From: Paenibacillus cymbidii
GTDB taxonomy: Bacteria > Bacillota > Bacilli > Paenibacillales > NBRC-103111
Assembly (NCBI RefSeq): GCF_004764705.1
Contig: NZ_SHLX01000033.1
Location: 1 to 64,000, forward strand
Reading direction: 5' to 3'
Length of the DNA: 64,000 nt
The translations under genes were made by a program, and so were the position numbers. Under the pieces are notes generated by a model. It worked only from the letters and a program-made list of their open reading frames with translations, did not search any database and was not told the DNA's origin. Below are positions 57,637 through 64,000 of this stretch, in pieces; the stretch's first letter is position 1, and each line of letters opens with the position of its first letter.

Positions 57637-57664
57637 ATTATATTATCGATAAAATGCTTGTCTA
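57637..57664 (-). promoter_or_regulatory. Likely promoter of the rfbA-rfbC-rfbB genes
   Basis: On the minus strand TAGACA (57664-57659) and TATAAT (57642-57637) are 16 bp apart, 41 nt ahead of the rfbA start. A short dyad (ACAGAATCTGT) lies further upstream near 57700. Confidence 0.55.
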
Positions 57665-57731
57665 TTTTTATTTTACAAAAAAAAAGTGTACTATTATACA
57701 CAGATTCTGTAATATATTCGATTTAACTTTA

Positions 57732-58586
57732 TTAACTTTCAGATACAACATTCAAGAAGTGCTTTAAACCTGCATACCAATTGCGCATTGTCGGCAATCC
57801 GTTTAGACGGGTGGCTAGGTTATCCAAAACGGAAAAAGCCGGCCGTGGAGCAATTTGATCAAATACTGACGAAGCAACAGCTTCAATAGCAAGATCATTG
57901 CGATTAATTTCCTTTAAAATTACTTGTGCAAACTCATACCAAGAACATGCCCCTGAATTTGAAACATGGTATACACCATAAAACTCCGTTTTCACCAATA
58001 TTTCAAGCCATTCTGCCAAATCATAGCAATACGTCGGAGAACCTATCTGATCGTTTACAACCTTTAATGGCTTATTTTCTTGAGCAGATCGACAAATTTT
58101 TTTCACAAAATTGTCACCATATGCTCCATATAACCACGAAGTTCGGATAATAAAAAAGCGATTTGTTAAGCACTGTACAAAATGCTCTCCTGCCAGCTTT
58201 GAACGTCCGTAAACGTTCCTCGGATATGGCAGATCAAATTCATGATAGGGCCTGGTTACCGTACCGTCAAAAATATAATCCGTGCTTATATAAACCAACT
58301 TGCTTTTTACTTTCTGTGATGCAACGGCGACATTTCTTGTGCCCATAGCGTTTACTTGAAACGCCCTTTCCATCTCCTTCTCCGCAGAATCGACATTCGT
58401 AAATGCGGCCGTGTGGAAAATAACATCGGGCCGAATAGATAGAATAATCGAATTCACTTGATGGAGATCTGTAATATCCAGTTCTGAACGAGAGAATGAA
58501 AATACTTCCGAGTTTTCTGACGGTCCAAACCGTTTCGTCAATTCTGTACCAAGTTGTCCCGATCCCCCGGTTATTAATATCCTCAC
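57732..58586 (-). CDS. rfbD: dTDP-4-dehydrorhamnose reductase
   Basis: The 284-residue protein starts at GTG 58586 behind AGGAGGG. It has MRILITGGSGQLGTELTKRF, the AFTNVDSAEKE segment, STDYIFDG with active-site Thr and YGRSKLAGE with catalytic Tyr-Lys. It makes the last step to dTDP-L-rhamnose. It precedes rfbA by 135 nt, and that gap carries its own promoter signal, so the rml genes may be two transcription units. Confidence 0.96.
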   Translation of the reverse strand: MRILITGGSGQLGTELTKRFGPSENSEVFSFSRSELDITDLHQVNSIILSIRPDVIFHTAAFTNVDSAEKEMERAFQVNAMGTRNVAVASQKVKSKLVYISTDYIFDGTVTRPYHEFDLPYPRNVYGRSKLAGEHFVQCLTNRFFIIRTSWLYGAYGDNFVKKICRSAQENKPLKVVNDQIGSPTYCYDLAEWLEILVKTEFYGVYHVSNSGACSWYEFAQVILKEINRNDLAIEAVASSVFDQIAPRPAFSVLDNLATRLNGLPTMRNWYAGLKHFLNVVSES

Positions 58587-58645
58587 TATTACTCCCTCCT
58601 TGCAGAAATACTGGACTTAGTCAATTCATTATATGTTTCAGAATC

Positions 58646-59596
58646 TCAGTTGTTTAACCATTTTTGAAAAATGTGCTTGTTTTTTTTTCGCCGCCTTCGA
58701 GCTATAAATTGTCTTTGTCGATAAAGATGCTTGCACTCTTTAAAGAATTGCACCCATGCCCGGAATACAAACGGTTCTCGAAGTAAAAAGTAACCGTTGC
58801 TTATAATTTCGTAAGGCAAAATAAAAACAAAATGCGTTAAAAACGAAAGAAACTCTTCGTTTTTAACCATCATTCGATACCGATTGATGTAGGAATGTTG
58901 CCTAATGAAACGTGCTTGTTTTTTCCTCGCCCACTTCTTCCAGTTTCGCTCATGATAGCCAATTGCTGTCGAGACGTAATAAGAATGCCAACCGAATATT
59001 TGACTACGCCAGGCTACATCAACATCTTCCTTGTATGCAAAGAATTTTTTGTCAAAAAATTCGTCAAAAACACTAATATCCCGAATCATTTCTCTTGAAT
59101 AGAATGCAGCCGCGCCGCAAACCCCAAAAACTTCGGCAGATTGGGTAAATTGTGCGGCGGCGCTTCCTGCACCACGATCGTTTACTTTTCTGAAGCGATC
59201 AATCTCTAGCCCGGTTGAATCGACGATTTCCGGTTGAAATGAAAGCAAGAGTTTTCCTGTAAGCGCGCCGACTCTGTCTTTTGTTTCAGCAAATCGCATT
59301 AGTTGCTCTACAAAATCGTCGGTAAGTACCATATCGGGATTCAATACAAAAACGAAGTCACTCGCTGTCATACGAATAGCTTGATTGTGCGCTTCGGCAA
59401 ATCCTACATTGTGCTGATTCCGTACAATAGTAAGATTAGAATACAATTCAACGATTGACAACGTACGATCAGATGAAAAATTGTCAATAATGATGAATTG
59501 AGAAATCGGATAAGTCTGCTTTAAAACGGACTCAATACAGTGGCCGATTGTTGCCGCACTATTATAGGTTACTATATGAACACTGACTGTTTTCAT
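58646..59596 (-). CDS. Glycosyltransferase family 2 (rhamnosyltransferase-like)
   Basis: ATG 59596 gives 316 residues beginning MKTVSVHIVTYNSAATIGHC, 5 nt after AGGA. The GT2 metal site is FVLNPDMVLTDDF, NVGFAEAHNQAIRM is the donor-binding part and DEFFDKKFFAYKEDVDVAWR the acceptor part. A basic C-terminal tail (RQFIARRRRKKNKHIFQKW) probably holds it at the membrane. It is the second of three glycosyltransferases in the cluster and starts 17 nt after the large glycosyltransferase gene. Confidence 0.87.
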   Translation of the reverse strand: MKTVSVHIVTYNSAATIGHCIESVLKQTYPISQFIIIDNFSSDRTLSIVELYSNLTIVRNQHNVGFAEAHNQAIRMTASDFVFVLNPDMVLTDDFVEQLMRFAETKDRVGALTGKLLLSFQPEIVDSTGLEIDRFRKVNDRGAGSAAAQFTQSAEVFGVCGAAAFYSREMIRDISVFDEFFDKKFFAYKEDVDVAWRSQIFGWHSYYVSTAIGYHERNWKKWARKKQARFIRQHSYINRYRMMVKNEEFLSFLTHFVFILPYEIISNGYFLLREPFVFRAWVQFFKECKHLYRQRQFIARRRRKKNKHIFQKWLNN

Positions 59597-59613
59597 CTTT
59601 GTCCTAGTATTCA

Positions 59614-61344
59614 TCAATCGTATTTTTTTAAAACGTTAATTTTAAATAGCAAAAGATAAGTGGAAATCACACTTCGATAAATACGATAATATTTCGAGTA
59701 AAAGGAACTAAAGCGGCGTTTGATTCCTCGGGCTTTCCTTTGAATCAATGTCAATAGCCGAGAACCTTTTTTCTGCATGGATGGTTTGTACTCAGCTAAC
59801 AACTCAATCCACTTTATCGTGGGAGATTCGGTTGAAAAGAACCCTTTAGCATCCTTATCAATAAGATCTGTTGCATGCTTGAGAAACGCAAAATCGCTTC
59901 TATTCAGTTGTACCACTCCATCCAACTTATAAACTGCCAACTTTCTGATTGTCGCTATATTGAAAAAGCTAGGTATGAAAGTCGTTAATGTAAGTTGTCG
60001 CAAAGATTTATGCAGTTTTTTTTCATTTTCTTCTGTCAGTATACATGCGAAATCTAGAATTAGCGGAATGGGGATTTTCCTGTAGATTGATATTTGTTTA
60101 AAAAAACTTTTAAATTCATAGGCAAAACAAACTACAAGGTCATACGGGCTCCAATCCATTATCCCCAAGTTGGAAATATGAACCGTTGTAACCTTAATTG
60201 GATAAAGCATGCAAACTTCATCGAATGCATTCTTTCTAAATTGAACAAGCGCCTCATTTTTCGGATCGATGATGAGCAGCACTTGCAAATAACCAATATA
60301 ATTAGGGATCGGCTTTTCGTTTTTGTTCGTGCTGTTGGTAACGTAAGTAATATTCTTACGCCACACTTCCAAAGCGCTGTTTATCGAATGGTTTTCTTTT
60401 ACGTACTGCTGGGCATTTTCTTTAATTCTTTCTCGCAAATCATTGTCCACAATTAACGATTCAAGCGCCTTGTACCAAGAATCGTAATCATTGTCCACAA
60501 TGAGACCAGAATGGCCATCTACCACACAATCCGTGTACACATCGACATTGGAATAAATTCCGGCTACCCGACAAGCGCCATATTCGCGAAATTTATTATT
60601 CGTTTTGGAACGGTGAAAAACATCGTTTTTCAACGGGGCAATTCCGATATCGAATCCTTCCAGATAGAACGAACGGACAAATTTATTGTAATCCCTTTCG
60701 AAGGGCATCTTTCGTACGTTTTTTAATCCTTTAAAATCAGCCGGCAGTTGTCCCCAAAAGTATACTTCCACTAAATGGCCGTACTTTTTCATGATATTCA
60801 ATAATGCCAATTGAAAATAATCAATGGAAATATCATCAGCACCGCGGCTTGTAGCGTATGCGATTTTTATCTTATTGCTCTGTTTGGGAGTTAATCCCTC
60901 CAACAAATGAAAGTCAAAATAGGCATTAACTTTATTAACATTTTGGCTGTACTGGGTGGCTGTTTCATACATGGGCCTTGAGTAGACATGAACGATGTCG
61001 CTGAGTTCAAAATACTTTTGATGTACGTAAATCCTTCCAGGGTGACGATGAAAACGCCCCAGATCGGAACGCAAATCAATTTCAAAAAAATTATCATCGA
61101 TCTCGTAAATAACCTTTTTGCTCATTTTTTTGGCTAGCAACAGCAGTTCCAGATCCTTGGGGTCCGAATTTCTGCAAAACACGATGACGTCCGCTTTGGC
61201 AACGTCGGCATCGGTACAAAATCGGGTCAATACGGTTCTGAAGTTAATTTCGCCTTGCCTGCTCAACAATAATAACGGTTTCACGATCCCTATAATGGTG
61301 GATGGGATGAGGCCATTTAGAATAGCTAGAACATTCGTTTTCAT
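59614..61344 (-). CDS. Large two-part glycosyltransferase (GT4/GT-B-like) of the surface-glycan cluster
   Basis: The protein has 576 residues from ATG 61344 (AAGGAG 6 nt upstream). The first 370 residues resemble a GT-B fold: a Rossmann-like start, KVIYEIDDNFFEIDL, IAYATSRGADDISIDYFQL and the donor-binding GFDIGIAPLKNDVFHRSKTN followed by FREYGA. The C-terminal 200 residues have no motif I recognise and end with a basic region. This bipartite layout is common in glycan clusters with ABC export. Its donor and acceptor are unknown. Confidence 0.75.
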   Translation of the reverse strand: MKTNVLAILNGLIPSTIIGIVKPLLLLSRQGEINFRTVLTRFCTDADVAKADVIVFCRNSDPKDLELLLLAKKMSKKVIYEIDDNFFEIDLRSDLGRFHRHPGRIYVHQKYFELSDIVHVYSRPMYETATQYSQNVNKVNAYFDFHLLEGLTPKQSNKIKIAYATSRGADDISIDYFQLALLNIMKKYGHLVEVYFWGQLPADFKGLKNVRKMPFERDYNKFVRSFYLEGFDIGIAPLKNDVFHRSKTNNKFREYGACRVAGIYSNVDVYTDCVVDGHSGLIVDNDYDSWYKALESLIVDNDLRERIKENAQQYVKENHSINSALEVWRKNITYVTNSTNKNEKPIPNYIGYLQVLLIIDPKNEALVQFRKNAFDEVCMLYPIKVTTVHISNLGIMDWSPYDLVVCFAYEFKSFFKQISIYRKIPIPLILDFACILTEENEKKLHKSLRQLTLTTFIPSFFNIATIRKLAVYKLDGVVQLNRSDFAFLKHATDLIDKDAKGFFSTESPTIKWIELLAEYKPSMQKKGSRLLTLIQRKARGIKRRFSSFYSKYYRIYRSVISTYLLLFKINVLKKYD

Positions 61345-61360
61345 GAAATGCTCCTTATAA

Positions 61361-62101
61361 CTAGCTGTTGCGACTCAAATAAAAATTGATAATCTCTTCC
61401 GGCTCGCCGTCTGCAATGACTTGTCCTTGCTCGAGTAATAATACTCGATTGCAATTTTTTTTGATCAAATCCATGCTGTGGGAAACCATAATGACAATGT
61501 GAGAATTGTCAATCAAATCATTTAGACGCTTTTCGGCTTTTTTGACAAAATTGACGTCCCCACCCGCAAACAATTCATCGATGATCAATATTTCGGGCGC
61601 TATTTCAGTTGCGATCGTGAAGGCTAGACGCAAATACATTCCCGTAGAATAATACTTGATAGGCGTATATATAAATTCCCTCAATTCGGAAAAGTTGATA
61701 ATGTCTTCGATCTTCTTCTCCATCTCTTTTTTGCTGATTCCCATTACAGCGCCATTCAAAAAAATGTTTTCGTAGCCAGATAGCTCCGGATTGAATCCTG
61801 CCCCAAGCTCGATCAAAGGCACAACTTTCCCTTGCGTTGCTACAGTGCCCGTAGTCGGCTCGTAGATCCGGGTAATCAACTTCAATGTCGTGCTTTTCCC
61901 CGCGCCGTTGTTTCCAATTATGCCGATTCGATCCCCCGAACGAAAATCGATATTAACCCCCTTAAGCGCCCAAAACTCCGTTTTCCTATTTGTTCTGCGT
62001 CGCATGATGGTGTTTACAATCGTTTCTTTCAGGGTGGATCCTTTATCGTCATAAATTTTGAACTTGAGCCAAACATCTTTCAGAGTCACACGAGAATCCA
62101 T
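61361..62101 (-). CDS. wzt: Polysaccharide ABC exporter ATPase (Wzt/TagH type)
   Basis: The 246-residue ATPase starts at ATG 62101 after GTAGGTGG. It has Walker A GIIGNNGAGKSTTLKLI, a Q-loop region, the signature YYSTGMYLRLAFTIAT, Walker B PEILIIDELFAGGD and an H-loop (MVSHSMD). It lacks the C-terminal carbohydrate-binding extension of some Wzt proteins, so export need not depend on a terminal cap. It starts 7 nt after the permease gene and forms the exporter with it. Confidence 0.94.
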   Translation of the reverse strand: MDSRVTLKDVWLKFKIYDDKGSTLKETIVNTIMRRRTNRKTEFWALKGVNIDFRSGDRIGIIGNNGAGKSTTLKLITRIYEPTTGTVATQGKVVPLIELGAGFNPELSGYENIFLNGAVMGISKKEMEKKIEDIINFSELREFIYTPIKYYSTGMYLRLAFTIATEIAPEILIIDELFAGGDVNFVKKAEKRLNDLIDNSHIVIMVSHSMDLIKKNCNRVLLLEQGQVIADGEPEEIINFYLSRNS

Positions 62102-62108
62102 AATCCAC

Positions 62109-62885
62109 CTACAATCTGTAAACGAAATTTTTCTCATTCTTCGTGAAAATGACATATCCCACAATTGCCAAAAGCAATGAGACCGATATACTAATCACAA
62201 GGATTTTGAGACTAGGAAAATAACCATAATATAATGGATACCGGAATAATTGGACGATATAGTAAAAAGGATTGAATTTGATGATCCATGCATATTTGGC
62301 CGGAATATGCTCTAGCGGATACAAAATCGGTGTTAAATAAAAAAACGCGGAGGTTACTACACCAACCATATGCCGAATATCGCGAAAAAACACCGTAACA
62401 GTCGATAAAATGAAGCTAATTCCGGAAGCCGCGATAAACGCAATAATAAAAGAAAACGGCAGAAACAACAAGGCCGGTGTCACTTTTAAGCCAATAAAGA
62501 GAAGAAGAATGAAGAGCGACAGCATGGACAGAATCATATTAATAAAATTCGATAATACGCCTGCCAACGGGAATATCAACTTCGGAATATATACTTTTTT
62601 GATGAACGCTTCGGAATTGATAAGTGCATTAGGAGATCCATCGATGGTTAAGGATAAAAATCCCCAAGGAAGAAGTCCACTATAAATGAAAACGACAAAG
62701 TTGTTGAGCTCGAATCTCATAATCGCTGCAAATACCATACTGGAAACGCTAATAGTTAATACGGGATTCAACAAGGACCATAGGAATCCCAGAACCGACT
62801 TTTTGTATTTTACTTTCAACTCCTGGGAAGCGAAATTAAATAACACTTCCCGGAATCGATAAAGTTCAATCAATTTACTAAACAT
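62109..62885 (-). CDS. wzm: Polysaccharide ABC exporter permease (Wzm/TagG type)
   Basis: The 258-residue protein starts at ATG 62885, 7 nt after AGAGGT. Six hydrophobic helices are visible, with the ABC-2 motif region LKVKYKKSVLGFLWSLLNPV at the N-terminus and ILYPLEHIPAKYAWIIKFNPFYYIVQLFR-type loop at residue 185 onward. It moves lipid-linked glycan across the membrane together with the ATPase. It follows the aminotransferase gene. Confidence 0.94.
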   Translation of the reverse strand: MFSKLIELYRFREVLFNFASQELKVKYKKSVLGFLWSLLNPVLTISVSSMVFAAIMRFELNNFVVFIYSGLLPWGFLSLTIDGSPNALINSEAFIKKVYIPKLIFPLAGVLSNFINMILSMLSLFILLLFIGLKVTPALLFLPFSFIIAFIAASGISFILSTVTVFFRDIRHMVGVVTSAFFYLTPILYPLEHIPAKYAWIIKFNPFYYIVQLFRYPLYYGYFPSLKILVISISVSLLLAIVGYVIFTKNEKNFVYRL

Positions 62886-62910
62886 GATCACTACCTCTTT
62901 GCTTTTGGCC

Positions 62911-64000
62911 TTATTCGGTATATTCGATGACTTTTTGACTCACATAATCGACGTCTGCTTTGGTCATTCTCAAATGCATGGGAAGAGACAAAATTCTCTC
63001 GCTCAAACGATGGGAATTGGGGCACGTTCCCTTGGCATAGGAATACATTCTGTACTCTGTGTTATCCCTGTAGTGAACCCCCGGATAAATTTCACACCCG
63101 TTCAAAGCAAGCAACAATTCATCACGATTATTAACTTCAATGCAATACAAATGACGAGACGATTCGCAGTTGTCCGCGATCGGAATCGGTTTAACGCGGT
63201 CAACATTCTTAAAATTAGCATCGTACCAGTAGGCCAACTGCCTTCTGTATGCATTATCCTGGTCCAAATATTTCAATTGCACAAGGCCGATTGCCGCCAT
63301 AATGGAATTGCCATGATATTTGTACCCTACGTACTCAACATCGTATTTCCATTTGTACGAGCCTTTTTCACCGGAACGGGCATAAGTATCTTTATTGATC
63401 CCCAACCACGTCAACTTCCGGCAAATTTCATCGTGGTCCGGATTTTTGAAGCAAATCATTCCCGAATCCGCAGTCGGAAGATTTTTCACTGCCTGGAATG
63501 AATAAACGACAACATCTGCTTCTTTACCCGGCATTTCTCCCGAAAAACGCGTACCTGCCATGTGAGCGGCATCAAGAATGAGCTTCAGGTTATATTCCTT
63601 GCAAAGGTTTACGATTTCATTCAGCCGGCCCGTATTGCCGCCAATTCCTACAAACAATACCGCTTTTGTTTTATCGCTGATTTTACGTTTCACGTCGTTC
63701 GGGTCCAAGCACAAATATTCGTCGACATCGGCAAAAACAGCTTCCAGCCCTTCATATTTAATAGCATGATTGGTCGAGACGAAGGTAAGAGGAGTCGTAA
63801 TGACTTCGTCTCCATCCCCCCAACCATTTTCCATTTTTAAAATTTTCAGCGCCAGACTCAAGCCGACCGTAGCCGAGTTCAAGTAATGCGCATTCGGCAG
63901 TCCTGTATACTCTTTCCATTTGTTCTCGAACTCGACCGTCTTGAAACCCAGTCCCGTCCAGCCCTTCTCCAAGCATTCTCTGATCTCCGCCAAACACTCA
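62911..64000 (-). CDS. DegT/DnrJ/EryC1/StrS-type sugar aminotransferase (5' end cut by the window)
   Basis: At least 362 residues of the protein are visible; the frame stays open to position 64000, so the N-terminus lies outside the window. The PLP fold shows GDEVITTPLTFVSTNHAI, the cofactor-phosphate segment LILDAAHMAGTRF and the Schiff-base Lys in SFQAVKNLPTADSGM. Such enzymes make amino-deoxy sugars from nucleotide-bound keto sugars, here probably from a dTDP-keto-6-deoxyhexose supplied by the rml genes. It is the first gene of the visible cluster in transcription order. Confidence 0.9.
   Translation of the reverse strand, partial: ECLAEIRECLEKGWTGLGFKTVEFENKWKEYTGLPNAHYLNSATVGLSLALKILKMENGWGDGDEVITTPLTFVSTNHAIKYEGLEAVFADVDEYLCLDPNDVKRKISDKTKAVLFVGIGGNTGRLNEIVNLCKEYNLKLILDAAHMAGTRFSGEMPGKEADVVVYSFQAVKNLPTADSGMICFKNPDHDEICRKLTWLGINKDTYARSGEKGSYKWKYDVEYVGYKYHGNSIMAAIGLVQLKYLDQDNAYRRQLAYWYDANFKNVDRVKPIPIADNCESSRHLYCIEVNNRDELLLALNGCEIYPGVHYRDNTEYRMYSYAKGTCPNSHRLSERILSLPMHLRMTKADVDYVSQKVIEYTE

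Overview
The window looks like chromosome from a GC-rich, spore-forming member of the Paenibacillaceae (Paenibacillus/Cohnella-like). The evidence is the strong AGGAGG-type ribosome binding sites with frequent GTG/TTG starts, the cortex-morphogenesis peptide CmpA, the EndoAI/EndoA (NdoAI/NdoA) pair behind alr, tRNA genes with encoded CCA, and the LplB/YtcP-type sugar ABC transporters with YesM/YesN-type or YtdP-type regulators. All assignments come from reading the sequence; no database search was run.

Positions 1-30.5 kb are a carbohydrate-utilisation region. A membrane-bound AraC-type regulator, two permeases, a lipoprotein binding protein and a GH42-type glycosidase form a plus-strand locus (0.3-8.4 kb). 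After it come a YjhG/YagF-type D-xylonate dehydratase, a DUF1861-like propeller protein divergent from an AraC regulator, and a medium-chain dehydrogenase. A minus-strand locus (14.8-27.4 kb) holds a YesM-type kinase, its AraC-type response regulator, two permeases and a binding protein, bracketed by two paralogous secreted parallel beta-helix/discoidin proteins. A frameshifted SGNH-hydrolase remnant, a TolB/oligogalacturonate-lyase-like propeller and its AraC regulator end the region. Plant cell-wall polysaccharide breakdown is the likely theme.

Positions 30.7-35 kb hold a compact arsenic operon (arsR-aqpS-arsC-arsI) with two ArsR-type boxes, five tRNA genes in two groups and corA. Positions 35-46.5 kb are core genes: an LplT-like transporter, NagZ, SprT-like protein, CmpA, Tex, NdoA, NdoAI, Alr and a YdcC-like lipoprotein. 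This resembles the B. subtilis ydcC-alr-ydcDE-...-ydcI-cmpA-ydcK region without the rsb-sigB genes. A MerR regulator with a 19-bp-spacer promoter and an F420-reductase-like protein follow. Positions 46.5-52.8 kb carry a 42-aa membrane peptide, a PfkB kinase and a SWIM-protein/SNF2-helicase operon (ywqB/ywqA-like).

Positions 52.8-64 kb, all minus strand, are a surface-glycan cluster: sugar aminotransferase, Wzm/Wzt exporter, glycosyltransferases, dTDP-L-rhamnose genes and a WbaP/WcaJ-type initiating transferase. From about 55.1 kb the sequence is clearly more AT-rich, suggesting an exchanged or variable cassette such as an S-layer glycan locus.

The most unusual signal is an intergenic repeat of about 195 bp made of four hairpins at nearly fixed spacing (about 51/63/51 nt). 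It occurs in four full copies, one half copy and one fragment, always outside genes, and its arms carry compensatory base changes.
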